From: Mycolicibacterium alvei
Lineage (GTDB): Bacteria > Actinomycetota > Actinomycetes > Mycobacteriales > Mycobacteriaceae
Length of the DNA: 64,000 nt
Direction: 5' to 3'
NCBI RefSeq assembly: GCF_010727325.1
Contig: NZ_AP022565.1
Location: 2,666,001-2,730,000, forward strand
Within the stretch, counting starts at the first letter, position 1; each line of letters opens with the position of its first letter. Shown here one piece after another: positions 7,615 through 16,550 of the stretch. The notes under the pieces are model-generated. The model was not told the origin of the DNA and searched no databases. It saw only the letters and a program-made list of their open reading frames with translations. The position numbers were made by a program, and so were the translations under genes.

Positions 7615-8595
7615 GTGGCGGAGATGGTGATAGCCCTCAATCCGGACGAAGACTCGCGGCTACCCTACCTGCTGAGGATTCCGCAACCCGGTGGTGACCT
7701 GCTGTTTCGGACGTCGGGGACATGGCCTCGGGCCAAGGCCTTGTATTGCCACCCGGTCGGCCTTGATGAGTGGCCGACCGACGCGGTGATCGTCGAACGA
7801 CTCCCCCTGCGGTCGTCGCAGCGCCGGGGTGCATCCATCGACGTCATCCTGCAGCGGTCCCGGGAGAACCGCTCCCAACTGGTGTTCACCACCGCCCGCG
7901 GCCGGGACGCGGTGTTCTGGCAGTCGCCGCGCACCCGCAAGCAGGCGCGTCCGAACGTGCGGACCCCGACAGCGCGGGCCCAGGGCATCGACGAGCTGCA
8001 CATCGTGATCGACAGCCACGAGCGCTACGCCTACCGGTTCGGCGCCCAGCAGGTCACCACCGTGCAGCAGGCGCTGCCGTGCGGCGATTACGGCGTGGTT
8101 ATCGACGGGATGCTGGTCGCCAGCGTCGAACGCAAATCCCTGGCCGACCTGGTCACCAGCCTCACCACTGGTCGACTGCGCTATCAACTCGCCGACCTGG
8201 CCGCCCTGCCGCGTGCGACCGTCGTCGTCGAAGACCGCTATTCGCAGCTGTTCAAACTCGACCGCGTGCGTCCCGCCGTGGTCGCCGACGGGCTGGCCGA
8301 ACTGCAGGTCCGCTGGCCGAACGTACCGATCGTGTTCTGCGAGGCCCGCCAGCTCGCCGAGGAATGGACCTACCGATTCCTCGCGGCCGCACACACCTGG
8401 GCGATCACAGAACAAGCTGCGCTGCAACGTATTTCACAAGTCAGAATCGACGTCGCCGTCGTTGATCAAGCCACACCGACATCCGAACCCAGCACCGCCG
8501 ACGTCCGCGCCTGGGCGCGCGAAGCCGGACTGACGGTTCCCGACCGCGGCCGACTCCGCCCCGACATCTGGCAAGCATGGCAGGACGCCCACTGA
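7615..8595 (+). CDS. ERCC4-type nuclease domain fused to a C-terminal Lsr2-like DNA-binding domain
   Basis: A 326-residue protein. Residues about 128-250 form an XPF/ERCC4 nuclease core with catalytic-type residues in VIDSHERYAYRF (Asp about 133), LPCGDYGVV and VERKSLADLV (the ERK triad of the GDxnERKxxxD motif). The last 35 residues (about TADVRAWAREAGLTVPDRGR onward, ending IWQAW) match the AT-hook-like DNA-binding domain of Lsr2, the mycobacterial nucleoid protein. The first 120 residues are unassigned. The fusion suggests cleavage of DNA targeted by Lsr2-like minor-groove binding. GTG at 7615 is the start; the frame is closed upstream. The gene stands alone. Confidence 0.8.
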   Translation: MAEMVIALNPDEDSRLPYLLRIPQPGGDLLFRTSGTWPRAKALYCHPVGLDEWPTDAVIVERLPLRSSQRRGASIDVILQRSRENRSQLVFTTARGRDAVFWQSPRTRKQARPNVRTPTARAQGIDELHIVIDSHERYAYRFGAQQVTTVQQALPCGDYGVVIDGMLVASVERKSLADLVTSLTTGRLRYQLADLAALPRATVVVEDRYSQLFKLDRVRPAVVADGLAELQVRWPNVPIVFCEARQLAEEWTYRFLAAAHTWAITEQAALQRISQVRIDVAVVDQATPTSEPSTADVRAWAREAGLTVPDRGRLRPDIWQAWQDAH

Positions 8596-8960
8596 CCTTC
8601 CAATCGCCCCGCGAATGGAAGGTTACGGCGAACCGCTAGGAACCCACAGCTACCGGCACGAATGTCGGGTTGGGGTAGTGGCTGCGGTGCTGTGGCGAAC
8701 GTGCAGGGTTTCGGCGCGATCTCGCAATTCTGGCCGGAAAAGCTGCACGCTCGTCACAGCGTCGCGAATGGGACACAGGAGCTGAACCGGTGGCAAACCC
8801 TACGGCCACGTACCCGCACGCGGACCTGGCAGATGGTGTGCTCCGGCCTGCGCAAGGATCTGAGGGTCAGCGAGGGTGATCGAACACAAGCTTCTGCCCA
8901 ATAACCTCCACCAGCAACATCCACCTCGGTAACGTCGGCAGAGATGCGGAGGGCACTGAC
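8596..8960. other. Intergenic stretch without a recognisable gene
   Basis: These 365 bases hold only short frames without coding character. Near the end there is a GGAGGG ribosome-binding site before the GTG at 8961. I see no clear promoter, terminator or repeat. Confidence 0.5.
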
Positions 8961-10010
8961 GTGTTGATGGCGGCGTTACGCGATCTGCAATGGCGGCGAC
9001 GAAGATTCCTGATCGCCGCTGTCGGCACCGGCATGGTCTTTGCCATGACGTTGGTGTTGACGGGCCTGGCCCACGGTTTCCGTGTCGAGGCCGAACGCAG
9101 TGTCGACGCGCTGGGCCTGGACGCGTTCATGATCAAGGCGGGCGCGGCGGGCCCGTTCCTCGGCTCGGCACCGCTGCCGCTCACCGATGTCCAGCGCGCC
9201 GCGCGCCTGCCCGGCGTCACCGCAGCCGTCCCGCTCGTCTACGGCTCCTCGACGATCCCCAACAACGGCACCCCGCGCAACGTGAATGTGTTCGGGGTGC
9301 CCGACGCCGGCCCGGGTGCGCCGCCGTTGAAGGACGGCCGGGCCCCGCGCGCGACCGACGAGGTCGCGGTATCGACGACGATGGACCAGCCGATCGGCTC
9401 CGATGTCGCGGTCGGGGCGGCGAAACTGCGCATCGTCGGCCTGGTCGACGACCTCACCGCCCTGGCCGCCCAGGACAACATCTACCTGACGGTCCCCGGC
9501 GCCCAGCAACTGCTGTTCTCGGGGCAGAAGCTGATCTCCTCGGTCGGCATCGTCGGCACCCCGGGCGCGGCGCCACCGGAGTTCCGCATCGTCGACCGAT
9601 CCGGCGCCGTCGACGACATGGTGCGCCCACTGCGGGGAGCCAACCAGGCGATGAGCCTGATGGCCGGCCTGCTGTGGGCGGTCGCGGTGTTGATCGTCGG
9701 CTCGGTGATCTACCTGTCCGCGCTGGAACGCACGCGCGACTTCGCGGTGTTCAAGGCCGTCGGCGTGGCCAGCCGCTCCATCATGGCCGGCCTGGCGATG
9801 CAGGCCGTGACGGTCGCGCTGCTGGCCGCGGTGCTGGGCGCCGGGCTGTCACTGCTGCTCGGACCGCTGTTCCCGATGCGCTGCGACGTGCCCACCGTGG
9901 CCTTCGTCGCGCTACCGATCGTGGCTGTCGTGGTCGGCCTGCTGGCCAGTGTGGCCGGGCTGCGCCGCGCCGTGAACGTCGACCCGGCACTGGCATTCCG
10001 AGGTCCCTGA
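8961..10010 (+). CDS. ABC transporter permease, FtsX/MacB type
   Basis: A 349-residue membrane protein with one N-terminal transmembrane helix (FLIAAVGTGMVFAMTLVL), a large periplasmic MacB_PCD-like domain (about 45-210), and three C-terminal helices in the FtsX domain (about 225-345). It ends with the cytosolic R-A-V-N-V-D-P-A coupling segment typical of these permeases. Mechanotransmission ABC exporters of this type act on lipoproteins, peptides or drugs rather than amino acids. Length and order match Rv0072/Rv0073 of M. tuberculosis from memory; the older glutamine-transport label for that pair is doubtful. GTG start with GGAGGG upstream. The ATPase gene follows after one base. Confidence 0.85.
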   Translation: MLMAALRDLQWRRRRFLIAAVGTGMVFAMTLVLTGLAHGFRVEAERSVDALGLDAFMIKAGAAGPFLGSAPLPLTDVQRAARLPGVTAAVPLVYGSSTIPNNGTPRNVNVFGVPDAGPGAPPLKDGRAPRATDEVAVSTTMDQPIGSDVAVGAAKLRIVGLVDDLTALAAQDNIYLTVPGAQQLLFSGQKLISSVGIVGTPGAAPPEFRIVDRSGAVDDMVRPLRGANQAMSLMAGLLWAVAVLIVGSVIYLSALERTRDFAVFKAVGVASRSIMAGLAMQAVTVALLAAVLGAGLSLLLGPLFPMRCDVPTVAFVALPIVAVVVGLLASVAGLRRAVNVDPALAFRGP

Positions 10011-10011
10011 G

Positions 10012-11001
10012 ATGGCCGACTTGCTCGTCAAAGACCTCGTCGTGGAGTACTCCAGCGGCGGCTACGCCGTACGCCCGATCGACGGCCTCGACCTCGAAGT
10101 CCCCGCCGGATCGCTGTCAATTCTGTTGGGCCCCAGCGGTTGCGGCAAGACGACGCTACTGTCGTGCCTGGGCGGGATCCTCAAACCGACCGCGGGCCGT
10201 ATCGAGTTCGGCGACATCGACGTGACGACGCTCGACAAGAAAGCGCTCTCGGATTACCGGCGCGACACCGTCGGCATCGTGTTCCAGGCCTTCAACCTGG
10301 TGCCCAGCCTCACTGCGCTGGAGAACGTGATGGTGCCGCTGCGCGCCGCGGGCCGGACCCGGCGGGAAGCCCGCCAGCGCGCCACCGAATTGCTCACCCG
10401 GGTCAACCTGGAGAGCCGGTTGCACCACCGCCCGGGCGATCTCAGCGGCGGGCAGCAGCAGCGCGTCGCGGTGGCTCGCGCCATCGCCCTCGATCCGCCG
10501 CTGATCCTGGCCGACGAGCCGACCGCACACCTGGATTTCATCCAGGTCGAGGAAGTGCTCCGACTCATCCGGGAACTCGCCAGCGGTGAGCACGTCGTCG
10601 TCGTCGCCACCCACGACACCCGCATCCTGCCGCTGGCCGACCATGTGGTGGAGCTCGTTCCGCACGTCGCCGTCGAGCATCAGAACACCGAGACCGTTAC
10701 CATCGAAGCCGGCGAGGTATTGTTCTCCCAGGGCGAGATGGGCGACCTGATCTACATCATCAGCGAGGGCGAGATCGACCTGGTTCGCGAATTATCCAGC
10801 GGCGGCGAGGAAGTCATCAAGGTCGTCGGGCCCGGCGACTACTTCGGGGAGATGGGGCCGCTGTTCAGCCTGCCCCGGTCCGCCACCGCGCGCGCAAAGA
10901 CCGACGCCACCGTCGTCGGCTACACCATCCAGGCGTTCCGGGAACTGCTCGGCCCCACCGGTGCCCGCAATCTCATCGGGCAGCCCGAAACCGAGGACTG
11001 A
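10012..11001 (+). CDS. ABC transporter ATPase fused to a cyclic-nucleotide-binding domain
   Basis: A 329-residue protein. Residues 1-215 are a MacB/LolD-type ATPase with Walker A GPSGCGKTT (40-48), Q-loop VFQAFNLVPS, signature LSGGQQQR, Walker B LILADEP and an H-loop (VATHD). Residues about 225-310 form a cNMP-binding beta-roll with the phosphate-cassette-like GDYFGEMGPLFSLPRSATA. In CRP-type proteins this arrangement binds cAMP or cGMP, so transport activity may be gated by a cyclic nucleotide. The permease partner is the preceding gene. Its stop is one base before the next ATG, indicating one operon with the NYN gene. Confidence 0.9.
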   Translation: MADLLVKDLVVEYSSGGYAVRPIDGLDLEVPAGSLSILLGPSGCGKTTLLSCLGGILKPTAGRIEFGDIDVTTLDKKALSDYRRDTVGIVFQAFNLVPSLTALENVMVPLRAAGRTRREARQRATELLTRVNLESRLHHRPGDLSGGQQQRVAVARAIALDPPLILADEPTAHLDFIQVEEVLRLIRELASGEHVVVVATHDTRILPLADHVVELVPHVAVEHQNTETVTIEAGEVLFSQGEMGDLIYIISEGEIDLVRELSSGGEEVIKVVGPGDYFGEMGPLFSLPRSATARAKTDATVVGYTIQAFRELLGPTGARNLIGQPETED

Positions 11002-11002
11002 C

Positions 11003-11836
11003 ATGACCGAACTCAATACCCGCGTCGCGGTATACCTCGACTTCGACAACATCGTGATCTCCCGCTACGACCAGGTCAACGGCCGCAACTCATTTCAGAA
11101 AGACAAAGCCAAAGGCCTGGAACCCGACAAGCTCACCAAGGCCACCGTCGACCTCGGTGCCATCCTCGACTTCGCCTCCTCCTTCGGCACGTTGGTACTC
11201 ACCCGCGCCTACGCGGACTGGTCGGCCGACCTCAACGCCGGATACCGCGAGCAGCTCGTCGGCCGCGCCGTCGATTTGGTGCAGCTCTTCCCCGCCGCCG
11301 CCTACGGCAAGAACGGCGCCGACATCCGGCTGGCTGTCGACACGGTCGAGGACATGTTCCGCCTGCCTGACCTCACCCATGTGGTGATCGTGGCCGGCGA
11401 CTCCGACTACATCCCGCTTGCCCAGCGGTGTAAACGCCTGGGCCGCTATGTCGTCGGCATCGGGGTGGCCGGATCTTCGAGCCGGGTGCTGGCCGCCGCG
11501 TGCGACGAGTTCGTCGTCTACGACTCGCTGCCCGGTGTCCCCACGCTGACACCGGAGCCGGAACCCACGCAGCCGAGGAGAACCCGCAAGAAGGAGGAAC
11601 CCGACCCTCAGGCCCAGGCCACCGCGCTGCTGACCCGCGCGCTGCAGATCGGCCTGGAGAAAGACGACGTCGAGTGGCTGCACAACTCCGCCGTCAAGGG
11701 TCAGATGAAGCGGATGGATCCGTCGTTCAGTGAGAGGTCTTTGGGATTCAAGTCTTTCAGCGACTTCCTGCGGTCACGGACCGATGTCGTCGAGCTGGAC
11801 GAGAGCTCGACCACGCGCATGGTCAAGTTGCGTTAG
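11003..11836 (+). CDS. NYN (PIN-like) ribonuclease-domain protein with C-terminal LOTUS/OST-HTH-like domain
   Basis: A 277-residue protein. Residues 1-170 are an NYN domain with the acidic residues of the PIN-like active site: [20 protein letters not shown], and [13 protein letters not shown] charged proline/arginine linker ([15 protein letters not shown]) precedes a C-terminal helical region of about 75 residues that resembles an OST-HTH/LOTUS module. NYN proteins cleave RNA. The ATG at 11003 begins one base after the upstream stop, arguing for co-expression with the ABC transporter, an unusual partner. The 3' end overlaps the convergent galK by 14 bases. Confidence 0.8.
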   Translation: MTELNTRVAVYLDFDNIVISRYDQVNGRNSFQKDKAKGLEPDKLTKATVDLGAILDFASSFGTLVLTRAYADWSADLNAGYREQLVGRAVDLVQLFPAAAYGKNGADIRLAVDTVEDMFRLPDLTHVVIVAGDSDYIPLAQRCKRLGRYVVGIGVAGSSSRVLAAACDEFVVYDSLPGVPTLTPEPEPTQPRRTRKKEEPDPQAQATALLTRALQIGLEKDDVEWLHNSAVKGQMKRMDPSFSERSLGFKSFSDFLRSRTDVVELDESSTTRMVKLR

Positions 11837-12914
11837 CCGACCCCGCGCCACCACCCGCGTGCGTCCTGGTGATGCTCGGCTCCGGATACCCCGCCGCACA
11901 CACCGCGCGCGACACCGCTTCGCCGACCGCCTTCACCCGCTCCTGCGGCACCAGCACGATGACACAGCCACCGAACCCGCCGCCGGTCATCCGTGCACCG
12001 AACGCACCGGCCTGCACCGCTGTTTCAGCGATCAGATCGAGGTGGCCGGTGGTGATCTCGAAGTCGTCGCGCATCGAGGCGTGCGACGCGTTCCACAGTG
12101 CGCCGGCGGCCACGAAATCCGCCGATGCCAGCGCGGCAACGCAATCGAGCACCCGCTGGTTCTCGGTCAGCACATGACGTGCCCGCCGGGCATCGACCGG
12201 ATCTTTCACCGCCGTGAGCGCTGCGGCGACAGACGCCTCACGCAGCGAGGCCACCCCGAGCTCGGCGGCGGCCCGCTCACACGATGCCCGCCGGGCCGCG
12301 TACTCGCCGCTGGCGTGCGCGTGCCGGGCCCGGGAGTCGATCAACAGCAGTGCCACGCCGGACGACTCGGGCTCGAAGCGCACCGGTTGCACGGTGACGT
12401 CGCGGAAGTCGATCAGCATGGCTTGTCCGGGTTCACCGAACAGCGACGTCAGCTGATCGAGCAGTCCCGTTGGCGCACCGACGTACTCGTTCTCAGCGTG
12501 CTGGGCAATCCGCGCCTGATCGACGCGATCCAGTTCGACGTCGGCCGCGGTGAGCAGCGCGCCCAGCACCGCACATTCCAGCGCCGCCGACGACGACAGC
12601 CCCGACCCGATCTCCACCTCGCTCGTGATCGTCATCGTCCCGCCCGGCACCGCGATCCCAGTAGTCCGCAGCGCCCACACCACCCCGGCGACATACGCCG
12701 CCCACCCGGTGAGCTCCCCCGGCACGGTGTCCAGACCGATCCGCACCGGCCCGTCGCCCAACGAACTCGAAACCTCCAGAGCACGAGATGAATCCGGATC
12801 AAAGCTGACAAAGGTCCGCTGCGGCAAGGCAATCGGCAACGCAAGGCCCAGGTTGTAGTCGGTGTGCTCGCCGATCAGATTGATCCGGCCCGGTGCGGAG
12901 TAGCTGATCCGCAC
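11823..12914 (-). CDS. galK: Galactokinase
   Basis: A 363-residue GHMP kinase that phosphorylates galactose at C1 in the Leloir pathway. The galactokinase signature [13 protein letters not shown] is at residues 9-21, the GHMP ATP loop is [13 protein letters not shown], and the third GHMP motif is [13 protein letters not shown]. Length is typical of actinobacterial GalK. No other Leloir gene (galT, galE) is adjacent. The start is GTG at 12914, which overlaps the patatin stop by one base (TAGTG), so translation is probably coupled. Confidence 0.93.
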   Translation of the reverse strand: MRISYSAPGRINLIGEHTDYNLGLALPIALPQRTFVSFDPDSSRALEVSSSLGDGPVRIGLDTVPGELTGWAAYVAGVVWALRTTGIAVPGGTMTITSEVEIGSGLSSSAALECAVLGALLTAADVELDRVDQARIAQHAENEYVGAPTGLLDQLTSLFGEPGQAMLIDFRDVTVQPVRFEPESSGVALLLIDSRARHAHASGEYAARRASCERAAAELGVASLREASVAAALTAVKDPVDARRARHVLTENQRVLDCVAALASADFVAAGALWNASHASMRDDFEITTGHLDLIAETAVQAGAFGARMTGGGFGGCVIVLVPQERVKAVGEAVSRAVCAAGYPEPSITRTHAGGGAGSANAT

Positions 12915-13948
12915 TAGCGCGGATCCACCTGGTGGGCCCGGCGGAAGCGTTCCAGATAGGCCGGCCAGTCCCAGGTGGACAGGAACTCCGTCGTCGCCGC
13001 GTAGCCCTTGTCGTACAGCGTCTCAGCCTCGTTGCGGGTGACGTCGAAGTCCAACACCCCGACGTCGGTCGAATCCACCTGGATCGCACGCACCTTCACC
13101 CACGGCAGGCTCAAATGGGCCTGGTCGTGACCGACCAGCAGGGTGGTGAGCAGACTTTCCAGGAAAGAGGGTTCGCCGCAGCGCAGCATCCCCAGCCCCG
13201 GGATGAGCTGCTCGGCCGAGGGCGCGGGCAGGTACGGCACCACGGCCGCCCCGAAGGTGGGCCAGCGCGGCTCGGCACCGTCGGGACGGTCGAACGAGTC
13301 GATCGGGAAGTTCGACAGCACCCCGCCGTCGACCAGCGTGCACGGTTTTCCGGCAGCGGTGTTCAGCGTGACCGGGTTGAACAGGAACGGGATCGCCATC
13401 GAGGCCCGCACCGCGTCGGCGACGAGTTGCTCGTCGGGGTCCAGGCCATAGACACGTCGGTAATCCCAGGGCAGACGCACCAATTGCTGGGTCGTCACGT
13501 CGGTCACCGTGGCCACGAACCGGTAGCGACGTTCAGGGAGTAGATGGTCGTCTTTGATCGCCAGGTCGCCGAAAGTCTTGACGCCCAGGTTCTTCAGCTC
13601 ACTGCGTATCCAGTCGTAGGCGAAATCCCCGCGATAGACACCGGTCTCACGCAGCAGCCCCCACGCCGTCCCCAGCACCGGGATGCGTTCGATCGGCCCG
13701 CTGTCGCGGAACTTGCGGTAGGGCACGTCCAAGGCGAGCTCGCGCAGCTGCGCACTGGTCAGGTCGTTGCGTTGCTCGGCGGCCGCCACCACGGCGCCGA
13801 CCAATGAACCGGCCGAGGTTCCGGAGATCCGCTCGATCGCGTACCCGGCGTCCTTGAGCGCGACGACCGCACCCACCAGGCCGATGCCCTTGACCCCACC
13901 GCCGGAAAGCACGAGGTCAGCGCGGTGCGGGGAACGTTTCGCAGCCAT
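12914..13948 (-). CDS. Patatin-like phospholipase
   Basis: A 344-residue patatin-fold lipid acyl hydrolase with a Ser-Asp dyad. The oxyanion loop is [13 protein letters not shown] (about 15-27), the nucleophile is in [11 protein letters not shown] (about 41-51), and the aspartate is in [11 protein letters not shown]. No signal peptide is visible, so action on membrane lipids from the inside is likely. The ATG at 13948 is chosen because the preceding codons read as non-coding. The gene is coupled to galK by a one-base overlap although no metabolic link is obvious. Confidence 0.87.
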   Translation of the reverse strand: MAAKRSPHRADLVLSGGGVKGIGLVGAVVALKDAGYAIERISGTSAGSLVGAVVAAAEQRNDLTSAQLRELALDVPYRKFRDSGPIERIPVLGTAWGLLRETGVYRGDFAYDWIRSELKNLGVKTFGDLAIKDDHLLPERRYRFVATVTDVTTQQLVRLPWDYRRVYGLDPDEQLVADAVRASMAIPFLFNPVTLNTAAGKPCTLVDGGVLSNFPIDSFDRPDGAEPRWPTFGAAVVPYLPAPSAEQLIPGLGMLRCGEPSFLESLLTTLLVGHDQAHLSLPWVKVRAIQVDSTDVGVLDFDVTRNEAETLYDKGYAATTEFLSTWDWPAYLERFRRAHQVDPR

Positions 13949-14049
13949 ACCTCCAGCTTGGCACGCGAGTCTGACGCTCGGCTGGACATCGGGGCGCCGG
14001 TTTCCGAGTCCACGCACTTGTCGGTGGCTGTTTGTACGTTCACCTGTTC

Positions 14050-14069
14050 GCCTGGCGTGGATACCAGGC
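14050..14069. promoter_or_regulatory. Inverted repeat upstream of the 27-codon ORF
   Basis: GCCTGG and CCAGGC are separated by 8 bases, centred 31 bases before the small ORF start, in the divergent spacer between patatin and the small ORF. It has the size of a dimeric repressor operator. The nearby TetR protein is a possible ligand, purely by proximity. Confidence 0.3.
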
Positions 14070-14090
14070 ACCCGACACGAAGGAACCGAC

Positions 14091-14174
14091 ATGAGCACTC
14101 CCTATCCGCCCGCCCCCATCGAGCTGCACGACTCGATGTTCTCGGGAGGAGTGACCGTGAACCTGACCCCATAG
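14091..14174 (+). CDS. Candidate 27-residue small protein
   Basis: ATG at 14091 to TAG at 14172-14174, with AAGGAA 6 nt upstream. The peptide is acidic to neutral: MSTPYPPAPIEL then HDSMFSGGVTVNLTP. It ends 8 nt before a strong terminator hairpin, so the unit has ribosome site, frame and terminator in order. It is too short for family assignment. It does not carry the C-terminal Val-Tyr of mycofactocin precursors. It could be a genuine small protein or a regulatory leader; there is no partner gene downstream on this strand. Confidence 0.45.
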   Translation: MSTPYPPAPIELHDSMFSGGVTVNLTP

Positions 14175-14182
14175 CCTCCTGC

Positions 14183-14216
14183 CTGAGGACCGCCCCGCTG
14201 CCGGGACGGTCCTCAG
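14183..14216. terminator. Bidirectional terminator hairpin
   Basis: CTGAGGACCGcCCC pairs with GGGaCGGTCCTCAG around a 6-nt loop, with one mismatched position. It sits between the small ORF on the plus strand and the TetR gene on the minus strand and overlaps the TetR stop codon. There is no clear T-tract, as is common in mycobacteria. Confidence 0.6.
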
Positions 14217-14905
14217 CCGGGGTGTGGGCCCATGGTGGTCTCCAACCCGATGAGCAGCACGTCGAGGCCGCGGTCAAGTTCGGCTGCGCCGTCGTAGGAC
14301 CCCAGCGCGGAGGCCAGTGCGCGCACCTGCGGGAACTCCGTGATGGACAGCCGGTGCAGACCCAGCCGCAGCACATCGTCGGACTCCTCTGGCCGTTCGA
14401 CGACCTCCTGCAACTCGGTGAGGATGTGGCCGTGCAGGTAGCCGAAGAGCATTCGGTAGATGTACAGGGCGTCGGTCCCGCAGAATCCGGCTGCTGTCAA
14501 CAGCGTCAGGACATCCTCCAGTGGCCGCAGCATCCCCGGCGGACGCCGCCCCAGAGTGGTGGCCAGCGGACGAGTCACCATCAGCGGCACGATATTTGGG
14601 TGATCCAGGGCCAACTTACGAAACCTGTGCGCCGCCGTTCGTAGCTGGCCGGCCCAGTCTGGATCGGCGGTGTCGATGCGCAGCTGGCCGATCACCATCT
14701 CGGTGACCCCGTCGAGCAACGCGGCCTTGCTGGGCACATGCCGGTAAAGCACGGCAGGATCCCGGCCGACCTCCTCGCTGAGCCGGCGCATCGAGAGGCC
14801 ATCGACGCCGTCGCGGTCCACCAGTCGCAGTGCAGCCTGCAGGATCACCGAACGGTTTATCTGGCCGTCCACACCACGCCGTGCCGCGGTCGCCTGTTTA
14901 GCCAT
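14213..14905 (-). CDS. TetR/AcrR-family transcriptional regulator
   Basis: A 230-residue regulator. The N-terminal helix-turn-helix is at about 17-62 (LSMRRLSEEVGRDPAVLYRHV) and the C-terminal ligand domain resembles TetR_C-type domains (LDGVTEMVIGQLRI onward). ATG at 14905 has GGAGG about 8 nt upstream; longer frames add non-coding residues. Such proteins repress efflux or catabolic genes until a ligand binds. The nearest candidates for control are the small ORF and patatin to one side and the FAD monooxygenase/P450 to the other. Confidence 0.87.
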   Translation of the reverse strand: MAKQATAARRGVDGQINRSVILQAALRLVDRDGVDGLSMRRLSEEVGRDPAVLYRHVPSKAALLDGVTEMVIGQLRIDTADPDWAGQLRTAAHRFRKLALDHPNIVPLMVTRPLATTLGRRPPGMLRPLEDVLTLLTAAGFCGTDALYIYRMLFGYLHGHILTELQEVVERPEESDDVLRLGLHRLSITEFPQVRALASALGSYDGAAELDRGLDVLLIGLETTMGPHPG

Positions 14906-15127
14906 CGTGACGACTCCTCCAAATGGCTGGGAGCGCGAGACTACATCGCACGCCCGCAATGGGTGCCCACATCATTGACAGCATCACCATCTCCCCACCG
15001 GCTGTCAACACTGTTGGCATACATCGTTGCGGGTGCAGTGAACCGCGCGTAGGGTCGAGCTATCGGGACCACACAGGCCCCCAAGTCAAAGGGGCCGACC
15101 ATTTCTGACAAGTCGCCACGGCAGAGC

Positions 15128-15235
15128 ATGACCAAGAAATCAGGGAAGTCGCTCAAGGAGAAACGCGCAGCCAAGCGGGACAACGCACGCGACGCACACT
15201 CGACCGAGGAAGTTCTACACCCCAAGAGGCGTTGA
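15128..15235 (+). CDS. Candidate 35-residue basic protein
   Basis: ATG at 15128 to TGA at 15233-15235. The peptide is rich in Lys/Arg at the N-terminus (MTKKSGKSLKEKRAAKRDNA) and its last 15 residues are mixed in charge. A strong terminator follows 45 nt later. This looks like one of the short, highly charged proteins seen in mycobacterial genomes. The ribosome site is weak, and I know no function. Confidence 0.5.
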   Translation: MTKKSGKSLKEKRAAKRDNARDAHSTEEVLHPKRR

Positions 15236-15279
15236 GCCGCCGTCAACTCGGCTCGCCAGATAAGCCAGGGGGAAGGAGG

Positions 15280-15312
15280 GGCCCGGACGTAACCCGTCCG
15301 GGCCTTTCTTTG
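15280..15312 (+). terminator. Rho-independent-type terminator
   Basis: GGCCCGGACG pairs perfectly with CGTCCGGGCC around a 5-nt loop, followed by TTTCTTTG. It closes the transcript of the small basic ORF and insulates the monooxygenase gene. Confidence 0.75.
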
Positions 15313-15354
15313 CAAACACGCCCGCAGCCGCGACTCGCGTAGCATCGAATTGCT

Positions 15355-16527
15355 ATGCGGATAGCCATCAGTGGGGCCGGGGTCGCCGGGGCGGCGCTTG
15401 CGCACTGGCTGCTCCGCACCGGCCACAGCCCGACGCTGATCGAGCGGGCGCCGGCTTTCCGCACCGGCGGCTACATGATCGACTTCTGGGGTATCGGTTA
15501 CCGGGTGACCCGAAAGATGGGCATCGAAGCCGCCATCCGCGATGCGGGCTATGACGTGGGATCTGTGCGCTCGCTCGGACCTGACGGCGCGACCCGTGCC
15601 GAACTCCGCGTCGACGTGTTCCGTCGCATGGTCGGCAACGACTACACCAGCCTGCCCCGCGGCGACCTGGCCGCCGCGATCTACCGCACGGTCGAGGGTT
15701 CCCTGCCGACATTGTTCGACGACAGCATCACCGGCATCGACCAGCGTCCCGACCGGGTCCGGGTGACGTTCGAGAACGCGCCTGCCGACGATTTCGACCT
15801 GGTCATCGGCGCCGACGGCCTGCACTCCAACGTGCGCCGCCTGGTGTTCGGGCCCGAGGAGCGCTTCGAGCACTACCTGGGCTGCAAGGTCGCCGCCTGT
15901 GTGGTCGACGGCTACCGCGGTGGGACGTCCGATACCTATCTCACGTACAGCGTTCCGGGCCGCCAGATCGGTCAGTTCACCTTGCGCGGCAACCGCACCA
16001 TGTTCCTGTTCGTGTTCCGCGACGAGCACGACAACCACGGCATGACACCAAAAGAGCAGTTACACAACCAGTTCGATGAGGCCGGATGGGAGTCCCGGCA
16101 GATCCTGGCCGCGGTGGACGACGTCGAGGATCTCTTCTTCGACGTGGTCAGCCAGATCCGGATGGACCGCTGGTCCGACGACCGGGTGTTGTTGATCGGT
16201 GATGCGGCAGGCTGCATCTCCCTACTCGGCGGCGAGGGCACCGGGCTGGCGATCACCGAGGCGTACGCCCTGGCCGGGGAACTCGCCCGCGCCGGTGACG
16301 ATCACCGCCGTGCCTTCGAGAGCTACGAGTCGCTGTTGCGGCCGTTCATCGAGAGCAAGCAGGCCGGTGCCGAACGGCTGCTGGGTTTCTTCGCCACCAG
16401 GACCCGGTTCGGGTTGTGGTTCCGCGATGTCGCGATGCGCGCGATGAACCTCGGACGCCCGGTGGCGGGGCTGTTCGCCGGCAGTCTGCGCGACAACCTA
16501 GACCTGCCCGATTACCGGATCGGCTGA
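15355..16527 (+). CDS. FAD-dependent monooxygenase, PHBH-fold
   Basis: A 390-residue class A flavoprotein monooxygenase. The N-terminal dinucleotide motif is ISGAGVAGAALAHWLL (GxGxxG), the middle DG-type motif is DLVIGADGLHSNVRR, and the third FAD motif is LLIGDAAGCISLLGGEGTG. These enzymes hydroxylate or epoxidise aromatic and polyketide substrates using NAD(P)H and oxygen. It is close to TetX-like drug-modifying homologues, but no specificity can be read. The ATG follows a TAGCAT hexamer by 9 nt, so a leaderless mRNA is possible. It converges on the P450 gene. Confidence 0.85.
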   Translation: MRIAISGAGVAGAALAHWLLRTGHSPTLIERAPAFRTGGYMIDFWGIGYRVTRKMGIEAAIRDAGYDVGSVRSLGPDGATRAELRVDVFRRMVGNDYTSLPRGDLAAAIYRTVEGSLPTLFDDSITGIDQRPDRVRVTFENAPADDFDLVIGADGLHSNVRRLVFGPEERFEHYLGCKVAACVVDGYRGGTSDTYLTYSVPGRQIGQFTLRGNRTMFLFVFRDEHDNHGMTPKEQLHNQFDEAGWESRQILAAVDDVEDLFFDVVSQIRMDRWSDDRVLLIGDAAGCISLLGGEGTGLAITEAYALAGELARAGDDHRRAFESYESLLRPFIESKQAGAERLLGFFATRTRFGLWFRDVAMRAMNLGRPVAGLFAGSLRDNLDLPDYRIG

Positions 16528-16550
16528 CCTTTTTGCCGCCCCGGCTGTGG

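Noticed and set aside
8990..10225. Long plus-strand frame of 411 codons overlapping the FtsX-type permease
   Set aside because: It is the +2 frame of a G/C-rich gene and reads as Arg/Pro/Gly-rich noise, while the permease frame shows clear domains and helices.
14091..14174. Mycofactocin precursor (MftA)
   Set aside because: The size fits, but the conserved C-terminal Val-Tyr of MftA is absent and no mft genes are nearby.
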